This document shows positions 23,755 through 32,353 of a stretch of DNA of 64,000 nt, piece by piece. The notes beneath the pieces were generated by a model that made no database searches, was not told where the DNA came from, and saw nothing but the letters and a program-made list of their open reading frames with translations. The stretch covers positions 1 through 64,000 of the forward strand of contig NZ_VPFL01000019.1 in NCBI RefSeq assembly GCF_008014345.1, given 5' to 3'. Positions within the stretch are counted from its first letter, which is position 1, and each line of letters begins with the position of its first letter. A program made the position numbers and the translations under genes. The DNA is from Pelomicrobium methylotrophicum (GTDB lineage: Bacteria > Pseudomonadota > Gammaproteobacteria > Burkholderiales > UBA6910).

Positions 23755-24935
23755 ATTCTCACGTTTTGCGTGTTGTCGCGTGTCGCTGTATTGGGTGTGC
23801 TTTCATTACCTTGACGCTGTCCGGCTGCGCCACTTTCCCGGACTGGCTTGCTTCTTCCGGTCCCAGCCGTCAGCAAGTGATAGAGGTGCCGCAGCAAGAG
23901 TCTTCGGCTATTCGGCTGGTCGAAATCAATGAGGCCGTAGCGAGACGCCTGTTAGATTCAGATAAGCAACAACGCTTTTCTGAATTTCTGTCAGTGACTG
24001 GTGCCCCCGGTTATGTAGTCGGGCCAGGGGACGTGGTCGAGGTGTCTATTTGGGAAGCACCGCCTGCGACACTCTTTGGTGCAGCGGTTGCTGATCCGCG
24101 TGTGGGCATGACAACGGCGCGCGCGTCGATCTTGCCGGAGCAGATGGTGGCGGTGGACGGCACGATCACCGTGCCGTTCGCGGGGGTGGTACAGGCGGGT
24201 GGCAGAACGCCGCGGCAGATCGAGGCAGATATCGTCAAACAGCTTACCGGTAAAGCCAACCAGCCACAGGTGCTGGTGCGGGTGACGCGCAACTCGACGG
24301 CGAATGTGACGGTGGTAGGCGAGGTAGGGCAAAGCGTGCGCATGCCGCTTACAGCCAAGGGCGAGCGCTTGCTGGATGCGATTGCGGCGGCGGGCGGGGT
24401 GAAGCAGGCCGTGGGCAAGGTGACCGTGCAGGTTACGCGCGGCGGCAAGGTGCTTTCGATGCCGCTAGAGCGAGTGATCCGCGATCCGTCAGAAAATATC
24501 TTGCTCGCTCCAGGCGATGTCATCACGGTGCTGTTCCAGCCGCTGAGCTTCACCGTCCTTGGAGCGACGGTCAAGAATGAAGAGATTCCTTTCGAGGCGA
24601 CTGGCATCACCTTGGCGCAGGCGCTGGGGCGTGCTGGCGGTCTTCACGGTGAGCGCTCCGATGCAGGTGGGGTCTTCATTTTTCGCTTTGAAGATCCAGT
24701 GGTGCTGGATGAGCGGCTGAGACAGGGGCCGACTACGCCTGATGGCCGAATACCTGTGGTGTATCGCCTAGACATGAAGGATCCGGCTTCATTTCTTCTA
24801 GCTCAGAATTTCCCTGTGTACAACAAGGATGTCATCTACGTGGCCAATGCGCCTTCGGCCGAGTTGCAAAAGTTCTTGAACATTCTTACCTCTTCGATAT
24901 TTTCGGTGAGTAGCCTGATTAATCTTTCTAAATGA
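23751..24935 (+). CDS. Outer-membrane polysaccharide export lipoprotein (KpsD/CtrA/BexD/Wza family)
   Basis: A 394-residue lipoprotein with a hydrophobic signal and lipobox LSGC, acylated at Cys26. The poly-export domain follows (GYVVGPGDVVEVSIWEAPP), then SLBB-type beta-grasp repeats (VTVVGEVGQSVRMPL, FTVLGATVKNEEIPF). These proteins form the periplasm-spanning outer-membrane channel that receives capsule from KpsE/KpsMT. The length and two SLBB repeats fit CtrA/BexD better than the longer E. coli KpsD. The ATG overlaps the previous stop. Confidence 0.9.
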   Translation: MNSHVLRVVACRCIGCAFITLTLSGCATFPDWLASSGPSRQQVIEVPQQESSAIRLVEINEAVARRLLDSDKQQRFSEFLSVTGAPGYVVGPGDVVEVSIWEAPPATLFGAAVADPRVGMTTARASILPEQMVAVDGTITVPFAGVVQAGGRTPRQIEADIVKQLTGKANQPQVLVRVTRNSTANVTVVGEVGQSVRMPLTAKGERLLDAIAAAGGVKQAVGKVTVQVTRGGKVLSMPLERVIRDPSENILLAPGDVITVLFQPLSFTVLGATVKNEEIPFEATGITLAQALGRAGGLHGERSDAGGVFIFRFEDPVVLDERLRQGPTTPDGRIPVVYRLDMKDPASFLLAQNFPVYNKDVIYVANAPSAELQKFLNILTSSIFSVSSLINLSK

Positions 24936-26110
24936 GTGGTAAATGGTTCAGACGTAATCAAATCCTGATTGATGTTACTCGCTTACTCTATCGATCACTA
25001 CAAGGTCGCTTGCCCACGGGCGTAGATCGGGTGAGTTTGGAATATGTGCGCCATTTCGGAGGCTGTGCGAGAGCCTTGATACGTTTTTGCGGGCGCTGGA
25101 TCGTGCTAAGCCGTAATGAATCACAGCGGCTGTTTGATCAGCTACTCTGTCCCGACGACGCGCCGTCTCAATACATTTTATGGCTTGTTGGCAAGGGTTA
25201 CCTGCTGAACTGGACGCGCCCCGAAGCGGGCGATATTTTACTTAACACAGGCCACAGCGGCCTTGAACATCCAAGTTATGCATACCAAATAGGGCGTTAT
25301 GGTTTGCGCTCCCTGTTTTTTCTACACGACCTCATCCCTATTTCGCATCCGGAATACTCCCGGCCAGGGGAAGCGGAAAAGCACCGGCGACGGATAAGGA
25401 CCATGTTGTTGTCGGGCAGCGGGATCGTCGTCAACTCGTTGGTGACCGGCGAGGCGATGGAGAAGCATGCGCGAGTTCATAATCTGCCTGTTCCCCGATG
25501 GACGGTTGCCCCGCTGGCTGTGGGAACCCTACCGACCGCCGCGGAACGGCTGCTTGCCGAGCCGTATTTCGTCGTGCTGGGTACCATCGAGCCGCGCAAG
25601 AATCATTTGCTGCTACTGCACGTGTGGCGACAATTGGTGCTTGAGCAAGGCGGGAAAGCACCTCGCTTGGTAGTCATCGGACAACGCGGCTGGGAATGCG
25701 AACAGGTAGTGGATCTGCTGGAGCGTTGCGTAACACTACGCGGCTTTGTCATCGAGCGCAACGACTGCAAAGATCTGGAACTAATGACTTGGTTGCGCCA
25801 TGCCCAAGCATTACTCTTTCCTTCTTTTGTCGAGGGTTACGGCATGCCTTTGGTGGAGGCCCTTTCGCTAGGTTTGCCAGTGATTGCAAGTGATCTGCCA
25901 GTGTTCCGTGAAGTGGCGGGTGAAATTCCAGAGTATCGCGATCCACTGGACGGGCGGGCATGGAAAGAAATCATATCTGATTACACCTTGCCGGATAGCG
26001 CGGCTCGCCGGGCGCAGTGCGCGCGGATGAAGGGTTATCGTGCGCCGACGTGGGAAGATCATTTTGCGCGGGTAGAGACATTGATGGAGCAATGTTTCCG
26101 GGAATATTGA
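24932..26110 (+). CDS. GT4-type glycosyltransferase
   Basis: A 392-residue GT-B enzyme with IDVTRLLYRSLQGRLPTGVDRV at the N-terminus, FFLHDLIPISHPEY, GTIEPRKNH and FVEGYGMPLVEAL (EX7E). Same superfamily as the gene at 13505 and modules of the 17421 protein but a separate branch. It is coupled by ATGA to the export lipoprotein gene. Donor and acceptor are unknown. About 114 bases without a recognisable gene separate it from the kpsC-like gene, the largest gap in the operon apart from the manB remnant. Confidence 0.85.
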   Translation: MSGKWFRRNQILIDVTRLLYRSLQGRLPTGVDRVSLEYVRHFGGCARALIRFCGRWIVLSRNESQRLFDQLLCPDDAPSQYILWLVGKGYLLNWTRPEAGDILLNTGHSGLEHPSYAYQIGRYGLRSLFFLHDLIPISHPEYSRPGEAEKHRRRIRTMLLSGSGIVVNSLVTGEAMEKHARVHNLPVPRWTVAPLAVGTLPTAAERLLAEPYFVVLGTIEPRKNHLLLLHVWRQLVLEQGGKAPRLVVIGQRGWECEQVVDLLERCVTLRGFVIERNDCKDLELMTWLRHAQALLFPSFVEGYGMPLVEALSLGLPVIASDLPVFREVAGEIPEYRDPLDGRAWKEIISDYTLPDSAARRAQCARMKGYRAPTWEDHFARVETLMEQCFREY

Positions 26111-26224
26111 TGGTTTTATGTATTTATTAAAGAAAGACAGGCTTATCAAGGACGAGGCCTTTGCTGCTTACCACGCTGTGACGGTGAGGCGGAGAGAGAG
26201 CGACCTCGGCCACGAAGAGTGTAG

Positions 26225-27346
26225 ATGGACCTGGAAGCTCGCCTGATTGGCGTGGGATTCCCTCGCTGGCGGGCCTATAACCTGAAACCCATTTTGTCGT
26301 TGTTGCCCGAGCGGGTGCACTTCGTGCGCGATGCCCGCGCCGCCGAGCGGCTTATGCCGACTCCGGCCGACCGTCTGGCCTGCTGGGGGGCGTTGTTTCC
26401 CCGGGGCGTCGAGGCGCTGGCGCAGCGCACCGGCGCCCGGCTCGTGCGGATCGAAGACGGCTTTATCCGCTCGGTGGGTCTGGGTTCGGAACTCATCCGG
26501 CCGATGTCGCTGGTGCTGGATGAGCGGGGCATTTATTTTGATCCCTCACGCCCATCGGATTTGGAGCACATCCTGCAAAACGAGCCGTTTTCGCCCGAGG
26601 AGATCGAAGAGGCGCGCTGGGTGCGCGCCTTCATCGTGGCGCATGGCGTTACCAAATACAACCTGGAGCGCCGAGACACCGCCGATTGGCGAACGGGGGG
26701 ACGGCCGGTGGTGTTCGTGCCCGGGCAGGTGGAGGACGACGCCTCCATCCGCTGCGGCTGCACGGCGGTGCGCACCAACCTGGATCTTTTGCGCACCGTG
26801 CGCGAGACCCGGCCGGAGGCTTTCATCGTGTATAAACCGCATCCGGACGTAACAAGTGGCAATCGCCGGGCAGGGCGCGTGCGGATCGAAGAGGCCCGCC
26901 GTTTTGCCGATCACGTGGAAACCGAGCTTTCGGCGGTGAGCTGCCTCGAGGCATGCGACGAAGTGCACACGATGACCTCCCTCGTCGGTTTCGATGCGCT
27001 GCTGCGCGGCAAGCGGGTCGTCACCTACGGCGAGCCGTTTTATGCCGGCTGGGGATTGACCGAGGATAGGGTGCAGGACGGCGTGGCGGTGAGCCGCCGC
27101 CGGCGTCGGCTCACGCTGGATGAACTCGTGGCGGGGGCGTTGCTCCGCTACCCGATCTACTGGGATTGGGACCTTAGGGGCTATACGACCTGCCGGGCGG
27201 TGCTGCATAGGATCGTCGAGATTCGCGACGCGCTCGAGGCGAGTGGCGAGATCGAGAAACTGCGCCGGGGCTTTCTGCGCCGGCAGGGACGCATCTGGGG
27301 TGGATTTCTGCGGGCTTGGTGGGACAACGTCGTCGGAAGAGGATGA
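26225..27346 (+). CDS. kpsC: Half-length KpsC-type capsule Kdo transferase
   Basis: A 373-residue protein with the signature blocks of one KpsC module: GVGFPRWRAYNLKPIL, EDGFIRSVGLGSEL, PMSLVLDERGIYFDP, PGQVEDDASI, YKPHPDV and YGEPFYAGWGLT. E. coli KpsC has two such modules in about 675 residues, each a beta-Kdo transferase. Only one is present here. It should still add Kdo to the lipid anchor started by KpsS, but the linker would be built differently. A GAAGAG site precedes the ATG. The next gene (kpsS) follows after 12 bases. Confidence 0.85.
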   Translation: MDLEARLIGVGFPRWRAYNLKPILSLLPERVHFVRDARAAERLMPTPADRLACWGALFPRGVEALAQRTGARLVRIEDGFIRSVGLGSELIRPMSLVLDERGIYFDPSRPSDLEHILQNEPFSPEEIEEARWVRAFIVAHGVTKYNLERRDTADWRTGGRPVVFVPGQVEDDASIRCGCTAVRTNLDLLRTVRETRPEAFIVYKPHPDVTSGNRRAGRVRIEEARRFADHVETELSAVSCLEACDEVHTMTSLVGFDALLRGKRVVTYGEPFYAGWGLTEDRVQDGVAVSRRRRRLTLDELVAGALLRYPIYWDWDLRGYTTCRAVLHRIVEIRDALEASGEIEKLRRGFLRRQGRIWGGFLRAWWDNVVGRG

Positions 27347-27358
27347 GGAAGCATTGGC

Positions 27359-28597
27359 ATGCGGGGCAGCAGCAAGCGGAGTTTTCTTTTCCTGCAAGGG
27401 CCGGCCTCACCCTTTTTCGCCCGTTTGGCGGACCGCCTGGGCGCTGATGGCCACCGGATCGTCAAACTGAATTTCCATGCCGGCGACTGGGCCTACTGGG
27501 CCCCGCGCCGGGCTCTTGCCTTTCGCGGCCGTCTCGAAGAACTGCCCGGGTTTCTGGATGAGGTCTATCGCCGTTTCGACATCAGCGACCAGGTGCTCTA
27601 CGGCGACCGCCGTCCGGTGCACAAAGCGGCGGTGGAGCGGGCTGCTGCCTGCGGGGTGCGCACCCATGTCTTCGAGGAGGGATATTTCCGCCCCCACTGG
27701 GTCACGCTGGAGCGGGAGGGGGTCAACGCCCGCTCGCTCTTGCCACGCGATCCGCACTGGTACCGGCAGACGGCGGCACGGCTCGGAACACCGCCTGAGA
27801 CGGTGACTTTCCATTCTCCTTTCTTCATCATGGCAACGCACGATGTGCTCTACCATACGGCGGGGTTGGTCAACCCCCTGTTTTTCCCGCATTACGTCGG
27901 TCATGGACTGCTTCCGGTCGTGGTGGAATACGCCGGGTACTGTCTGCGGCTGCCGAGGGTGCGCCTTTGGGACAAACGGCGCGATGCGCAACGGATCGCC
28001 CGACTCATTGACTCTGGCCGACCGTACTTCGTGTTGCCTCTGCAGCTCAACAGTGATGCCCAGATCCGCGAGCATTCTTCCTTTCGCGACATGGCGGAGG
28101 TGCTGACCCACGTGGTGGAGAGTTTTGCAGCCCATGCGCCGAAGGACGCGCTGCTGGTGATCAAAAATCACCCCCTGGATCCGGGCTTGAATCGCTATGG
28201 CGCCCAGGTCAAACGCCTCGCTCGCCGGTACGGGTGCGCAGGCCGTCTGCTTTACCTGGAGAGCGGCTTTCTCGAGCCTTTGCTGAAATACGCGCGGGGG
28301 TGTGTGACGGTCAACAGCACCTCCGGAATCCAGGCGCTGGGTCTGGGGTGCCCGGTGAAGACTTTGAGTCGGCCCATCTACGACCTGCCGGGTCTGACGT
28401 TCCAGGGGACGCTCGCGGATTTCTGGACGGCCGGGGAGCGCCCCGATGCCGAACTTTTCACTTGCTTTCGCCGGGTGGTCACGTATGCCACCCAGATCAA
28501 TGGTGGGTTTTACTGCGAGAAGGGGATTGCGCTTGCCGTGCCGAACAGCGCACGGGTGTTGACGGCGGAACGTTCGCCGCTGGAGGCGCTGCAATGA
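27359..28597 (+). CDS. kpsS: KpsS-type capsule linker Kdo transferase (RkpJ/WcbO-like)
   Basis: A 412-residue protein beginning FLFLQGPASPFFARLADRL, the KpsS hallmark, followed by FEEGYFRPHWVTLE, YFVLPLQLNSDAQI, IKNHPLDP and VNSTSGIQAL. KpsS adds the first Kdo to the lipid anchor (phosphatidylglycerol in E. coli) of group 2 capsules. In Sinorhizobium the homologue RkpJ lies beside rkpAGH, which is the pairing seen here. GAGGAA precedes the ATG. The stop overlaps the dehydrogenase start (ATGA). Confidence 0.9.
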   Translation: MRGSSKRSFLFLQGPASPFFARLADRLGADGHRIVKLNFHAGDWAYWAPRRALAFRGRLEELPGFLDEVYRRFDISDQVLYGDRRPVHKAAVERAAACGVRTHVFEEGYFRPHWVTLEREGVNARSLLPRDPHWYRQTAARLGTPPETVTFHSPFFIMATHDVLYHTAGLVNPLFFPHYVGHGLLPVVVEYAGYCLRLPRVRLWDKRRDAQRIARLIDSGRPYFVLPLQLNSDAQIREHSSFRDMAEVLTHVVESFAAHAPKDALLVIKNHPLDPGLNRYGAQVKRLARRYGCAGRLLYLESGFLEPLLKYARGCVTVNSTSGIQALGLGCPVKTLSRPIYDLPGLTFQGTLADFWTAGERPDAELFTCFRRVVTYATQINGGFYCEKGIALAVPNSARVLTAERSPLEALQ

Positions 28598-29355
28598 GCC
28601 GAAGCGTATTGATCACCGGGGCGACCGGCAGCATCGGCGGCGCTTTGGCCCAGGCCTATGCCGAGCCTGGCACGAGGCTCATTCTGCAGGGCCGTAAAGC
28701 GGATCGTCTGGCGGAACTGGCGGCACAGTGCGAGGCGCAGGGGGCGCGGGTGTGGACCCAGGCACTCGACGTGCGCGACAGGCGTGCCCTGGTGGCCTGG
28801 TTGAGGGAAGTCTGCGAGGGTGCGTGTCCCGACCTGGTGATCGTCAATGCCGGGGTGAACACGAACATCGGCCCGAGAGGCGAGGGGGAGCCGTGGGCGG
28901 AAGCGCAGGCCCTGATCGAGGTGAATCTGCTTGCCGCCATGGCCACGGTGGATGCGGTCCTGCCGGCGATGCGGCGGCGAGGCAGTGGGCAGATCGCGCT
29001 GGTGAGTTCACTCGCCGCCTGGTTCGGACTGCCGGTCACCCCCAGCTATTGCGCCAGCAAGGCAGGATTGAAGGCCTATGGGGAGGCCCTGCGCGGCTGG
29101 CTTGCACCGGAGGGCATTCGCGTCAATGTGGTGATGCCGGGCTTCGTGGAATCCCCCATGTGCCGGGGGATGCCTGGCCCCAAGCCCTTCCTGTGGACAC
29201 CGGAGCGGGCGGCACGGGCGATCAGGCGCGGCCTTGAGAAGGATCGAGCGCGCATCAGCTTCCCTTTTCCCTTGAATCTGGGTACCTGGGCGCTGGCCCT
29301 GCTGCCGGCTGAGCTTTCGACCCGACTCGTGCGGTGGCTGGGCTATGGCCATTGA
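28594..29355 (+). CDS. Short-chain dehydrogenase/reductase (RkpH/WcbP-like)
   Basis: A 253-residue classical SDR with the cofactor motif TGATGSIG (8-15), NAG (85-87), and catalytic Ser138/139, Tyr152 and Lys156 (YCASK). It closes the capsule operon and is coupled to kpsS by ATGA. In rkp and wcb loci an SDR of this kind accompanies the polyketide synthase and alpha-oxoamine synthase. A 3-ketone reduction of the amino-ketone product, as in sphinganine biosynthesis, is the likely role (inference). ATG 28594 is used because the upstream extension lies wholly in kpsS. Confidence 0.85.
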   Translation: MSRSVLITGATGSIGGALAQAYAEPGTRLILQGRKADRLAELAAQCEAQGARVWTQALDVRDRRALVAWLREVCEGACPDLVIVNAGVNTNIGPRGEGEPWAEAQALIEVNLLAAMATVDAVLPAMRRRGSGQIALVSSLAAWFGLPVTPSYCASKAGLKAYGEALRGWLAPEGIRVNVVMPGFVESPMCRGMPGPKPFLWTPERAARAIRRGLEKDRARISFPFPLNLGTWALALLPAELSTRLVRWLGYGH

Positions 29356-29366
29356 GGAGCTGCTTT

Positions 29367-29387
29367 GCGCTGGCTGATGTCCAGCGG
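29367..29387. terminator. Possible stem-loop between convergent operons
   Basis: CGCTGG (29368-29373) and CCAGCG (29381-29386) form a six-pair stem with a seven-base loop; a few more outer pairs are possible with a bulge. It lies 12 bases after the last capsule gene and before the end of the convergent 67-residue gene. There is no clear T-tract, so a terminator role is tentative. Confidence 0.3.
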
Positions 29388-29414
29388 CGCAGGTCCGGGG
29401 CCGTTCACCTCGCC

Positions 29415-29618
29415 TTAGCGTTCTTCCGGCGGCAACGCCATCTTGCCCCGTTGGGCCAGAGCGGCGCGTCGCTCGCGGGCGAGCCGTCGCACGACCCCGA
29501 CCATGGGCTTCAATTCCTGCGCAGCCGCCAGCGCTTCATCGACGCTGGCGGCCTTGCGCGCCTGATGGGGTGCGGAGGGAAACTGCGGCTTGTGCGGTTC
29601 CAGGGTTTCATCCTTCAT
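29415..29618 (-). CDS. Small protein (67 aa) with a CsoS2 N-repeat-like RuBisCO-binding motif
   Basis: An acidic/Pro-rich N-terminus, a short Ala/Glu helix (VDEALAAAQELKP) and a basic helix at 44-61 reading RRLARERRAALAQRGK, then MALPPEER. The basic helix matches the RuBisCO-binding N-repeats of CsoS2, including the first repeat of the CsoS2 in this window (SRARRAALVQGKTALPPPRER). The GK and ALPP-x-ER parts coincide. The gene is real: GAGGA lies seven bases before its ATG, and it starts 42 bases after the CbbR-like gene on the same strand, so the two are probably cotranscribed. No named family is known to me. A RuBisCO-interacting factor is inferred from motif and neighbourhood. Confidence 0.75.
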   Translation of the reverse strand: MKDETLEPHKPQFPSAPHQARKAASVDEALAAAQELKPMVGVVRRLARERRAALAQRGKMALPPEER

Positions 29619-29660
29619 CGCTGTGTCCTCGCGGCTGGATGAAGAGGGGGCGGACCAGCG

Positions 29661-30809
29661 TCAATTGTCCTTGGCGAGCGGCTTTTCTCTTTTCCTGGGT
29701 TTGGCAGACCGCAACCGCCGGATCTTCTCCATTTCCTTGTCCAGGTTCTCCGCGATATGCCGCCCTTCCTGCTTGACAAACTCCAGGAAGGCTTGGGCGA
29801 CGACGGATGGCTTTCTTCCCTTCGGATACACGACGTACCAGTGCCGCTGAATGGGAAATCCCTGAACGTCCAGGATGGCGATCGGCCCGGACGTGCCTTC
29901 CAGGACCAGCGAGTGCAGAGACAGCACGGAGATACCCAACCCGGCCACTATGGCCTGCTTGATGGCTTCGTTGCTGCCGAACTCCATGCGTGCGACCGGC
30001 GCCGGGAGACCTTTGGTCTCGAATAGGCGCAGGAGGGCATCCCTCGTGCCTGAACCGGGTTCGCGCATGATGAAAGGCTCTTCAAGCAGCCGCTTGAGGG
30101 GGATGTTGGCCACGTTGACCAGCGGATGACTGCGGGCGGCCATCACGACCAGCGGGTTCGGAATCAGCGGATAGGCCTCGACTTCCAACCCCTGCGGCGG
30201 CTGCCCCAGGATGTACAGGTCGTCGCCGTGGCTGGCGATCCGCTCCAGCAGGCGCTCGCGGTTGGTGACCTTGAGCGACACTTCTACGCCCGGGTAAAGC
30301 CGACAGAACCGGCCCAGAAGATGCGGCGCAAGATACTTGGCGGAGGTGATGACGGCAAGGCGCAGGTAACCACGCTTAAGCCCCTTGATGTCCGCGAGCT
30401 TCATCTCGAGGTTGGCCAGCGCCCCGAGCACCTCTTGGCAGGCCGCATACACCTCGCGCCCGGTGTCGGTCAGCTGGATGCGTATCCCCACTTGCTCGAG
30501 CAGCGGCAGTCCGATCGTATCCGTGAGCTTCTTGAGCTGCATCGACACCGTCGGCTGTGCCAGAAACAGCTCCTCGGCCGCGCGCGTGAAGCTGCCAAGG
30601 CGGGCGACGGCTTCGAACACCTGCAGTTGCCGCAGCGTGGAATGGCGCGCGAGATAGCCCGCCGGCCTTGCGCGTGCCGCAGTTCCGACTGCCCGGCCCG
30701 GAGTCTGCGCTGACAATGATCCGGCATCGCTCACGGCACGGCATTCCGGTTCTGGAGTCCTTGGTCGCGGGCGCCGCCCGGATGACGGGTTGGAACGGTG
30801 AGCGGACAT
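29661..30809 (-). CDS. cbbR: CbbR-like LysR-family regulator of CO2 fixation / carbon uptake
   Basis: A LysR protein with the N-terminal winged helix LRQLQVFEAVARLGSFTRAAEELFLAQPTVSMQ and an effector domain (GSGTRDALLRLFE, FGSNEAIKQAIVAGLGISVL), closest in style to CbbR/RbcR/CmpR. It ends in a Lys/Arg-rich tail. The start is uncertain. I use ATG 30809 (382 residues) because a TATAAT at 30879-30884 on this strand lies downstream of the longer ATG at 30908 and upstream of this one. A later GTG (30734) would also keep the HTH. It is followed by the 67-residue RuBisCO-motif gene and preceded by sbtA/CPII, so it probably controls inorganic-carbon genes. Confidence 0.82.
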   Translation of the reverse strand: MSAHRSNPSSGRRPRPRTPEPECRAVSDAGSLSAQTPGRAVGTAARARPAGYLARHSTLRQLQVFEAVARLGSFTRAAEELFLAQPTVSMQLKKLTDTIGLPLLEQVGIRIQLTDTGREVYAACQEVLGALANLEMKLADIKGLKRGYLRLAVITSAKYLAPHLLGRFCRLYPGVEVSLKVTNRERLLERIASHGDDLYILGQPPQGLEVEAYPLIPNPLVVMAARSHPLVNVANIPLKRLLEEPFIMREPGSGTRDALLRLFETKGLPAPVARMEFGSNEAIKQAIVAGLGISVLSLHSLVLEGTSGPIAILDVQGFPIQRHWYVVYPKGRKPSVVAQAFLEFVKQEGRHIAENLDKEMEKIRRLRSAKPRKREKPLAKDN

Positions 30810-30878
30810 GGGAGGCCTTGGCAGACTACTGCGACGAAGACCGGGGCAAGGAGGCCAAGCATATAAAAAGGAGTGGCA

Positions 30879-30884
30879 ATTATA
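30879..30884 (-). promoter_or_regulatory. Likely -10 box for the cbbR gene
   Basis: On the minus strand the sequence reads GGTATAATTG, a consensus TATAAT. No good -35 lies at the usual 16-18 bases, so it may need an activator. It would give a leader of roughly 60 bases to the ATG at 30809. Confidence 0.45.
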
Positions 30885-30929
30885 CCTATGGATAAAACTT
30901 CCAATCATTTCCTCCGCCGAATCCGTCGG

Positions 30930-31253
30930 CTAGCCGAGCGGACCGCCCGCGGGTTTGCGCGGCAGGATGGCGATGTCGGACACGATCGCCTTGAGCCGGT
31001 GGCCGCGGCGGATCATTTCCTCGAGGTCTTCAAGGACGGACATGAGACGCGCTTCTGAGAGGATGATGTAGATGAGGATGTTCGAGTCACTGTCGAGCAT
31101 CCCCGACTGGATGCCAGAGGCGCCGGCCCCGCTCGCCTGTACCACCGTGTAGCCGCCTACGCCGCGCCGGCGGGCGGCCTCGATGATCATCTTTTCGAGC
31201 TCGCGCGCGGTAATGATGGTCAGCAGCTTTTTCCGTTCCAGGGGTCTAACCAT
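30930..31253 (-). CDS. PII-like protein of the CPII/SbtB type
   Basis: A 107-residue PII-fold protein (LLTIITARELEKMIIEAARRRGVGGYTVVQASG, then LIYIILSEARLMSVLEDLEEMI). It lacks the canonical PII T-loop uridylylation motif. Carboxysome-linked PII-like proteins (CPII in Thiomonas; SbtB in cyanobacteria) bind adenine nucleotides and regulate or sense bicarbonate uptake. Its gene starts 23 bases after sbtA on the same strand, the usual sbtA-sbtB arrangement. Start ATG 31253 has GGAG eight bases upstream. Confidence 0.85.
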   Translation of the reverse strand: MVRPLERKKLLTIITARELEKMIIEAARRRGVGGYTVVQASGAGASGIQSGMLDSDSNILIYIILSEARLMSVLEDLEEMIRRGHRLKAIVSDIAILPRKPAGGPLG

Positions 31254-31276
31254 GGGGTCTCCGTATGCATACCAAT

Positions 31277-32275
31277 TTAGCTGCCCGCGATCATGGCGGC
31301 AATCCGGTGATAGAGCGGAATGCCGATGAGGACGTTGAACGGGAAGGTAATCCCGAGCGAGAGGGTGAGGTACAGGGAGGGATTCGCCTCGGGCACGGCG
31401 AGCCGCATGGCGGGAGGCACCGCGATGTAGGAAGCGCTCGCCGCGAGCACGGCCACCAAGGTCGTCCCGCCGACGCTGAAGCCGAGCGCCGCGTGGCCGA
31501 CCAGCACACCCACCAGCGCGCCGAACAGAGGCATGAGGATGCCAAAGGCTGCCAGCAAAAGCCCTACGCGGCGGAAATCCTCGATGCGGCGCGCTGCCTC
31601 CAGGCCCATCTCCAGCAAGAACAGGCACAGAACGCCCATAAAGATCTCGTTCACGAAGGGTTTGATTGCCTCTAAGGCCTTGGGTGCCGCAATGGCGCCG
31701 ATCAGCATGGATCCCACCAACAACACGACACTGCCGTTAGTGAAAGCCTCGCGCAGAATGGCGCCCGTATGATTTCCGTTGGCGGCTACGCTTCCGTCGC
31801 TGAGCACGATACCTAGCCGGTGCCGGGACCAGCCCGCCAGCAGCAATCCGACGACGATGGCGGGGGATTCCATCACCGCGAGCATGATTACTGGATAGCT
31901 CTCGTACTTGATGCCGCTGCTTTCCAGGTACGCGATCGCTGTTAAAAACGTGCCGGCGCTCACTGAGCCGTAGTGTGCAGCGATGGCGGCGGCATTCAGC
32001 GCGTCGACTTTGCGCGTGGCGATCAGCGCTGCATAGCCGATGATCGGAAGCGTCAGCCCCAGCACGATCGCCCAGAGAACTGCGTTCAGCGCCGTCAACA
32101 GGTCCACGCGCCCAAGCTCGTATCCTCCGTGGATGCCGATGGCCACGAGCAGGTAGACGGATAGCGCCTTGGCCAGGTCGGGTGGGAAGCGCAGATCCGA
32201 TCGGATCAGACGGGCGAGAAAGCCGAGCGCAAAGAACAAGACCGGTGGAATCAGAATGTTGGACAAACCGAACAT
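31277..32275 (-). CDS. sbtA: Sodium-dependent bicarbonate transporter SbtA
   Basis: A 332-residue membrane protein with about ten hydrophobic segments. It starts LIPPVLFFALGFLARLIRSDL and contains AAHYGSVSAGTF, GMLVFLLEMG-type and GTTLVAVLAASASYIAVPPA blocks typical of SbtA. It should bring HCO3- into the cytoplasm with Na+ for use by the carboxysome. It is transcribed divergently from cbbL, with a 541-base intergenic region between them, and in one operon with the CPII-like gene. Confidence 0.92.
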   Translation of the reverse strand: MFGLSNILIPPVLFFALGFLARLIRSDLRFPPDLAKALSVYLLVAIGIHGGYELGRVDLLTALNAVLWAIVLGLTLPIIGYAALIATRKVDALNAAAIAAHYGSVSAGTFLTAIAYLESSGIKYESYPVIMLAVMESPAIVVGLLLAGWSRHRLGIVLSDGSVAANGNHTGAILREAFTNGSVVLLVGSMLIGAIAAPKALEAIKPFVNEIFMGVLCLFLLEMGLEAARRIEDFRRVGLLLAAFGILMPLFGALVGVLVGHAALGFSVGGTTLVAVLAASASYIAVPPAMRLAVPEANPSLYLTLSLGITFPFNVLIGIPLYHRIAAMIAGS

Positions 32276-32334
32276 GATGGCTCACCGCTGTCATGAATCC
32301 CCTTAATCCTATGGCGCTGGCGTGGAGGGATGAA

Positions 32335-32353
32335 ATAAATATTCATGATTTAT
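32335..32353. promoter_or_regulatory. Candidate LysR/CbbR box near sbtA (ATAAAT-N7-ATTTAT)
   Basis: A perfect six-base inverted repeat, ATAAAT (32335-32340) and ATTTAT (32348-32353), contains the T-N11-A spacing of LysR-type operators. It sits 60 bases upstream of the sbtA ATG, a normal position for LysR activation. Which of the two CbbR-like proteins binds cannot be told. Confidence 0.5.

Noticed and set aside
30810-30908. Longer N-terminus of the first CbbR starting at 30908
   Set aside because: It is Arg/Pro-rich, not LysR-like, and lies upstream of the TATAAT at 30879-30884.
30873-31058. Plus-strand frame beginning near an AAAAAGGAG
   Set aside because: It runs antisense into the PII-like gene and has no family resemblance; the AT-rich stretch is better explained as the cbbR promoter.
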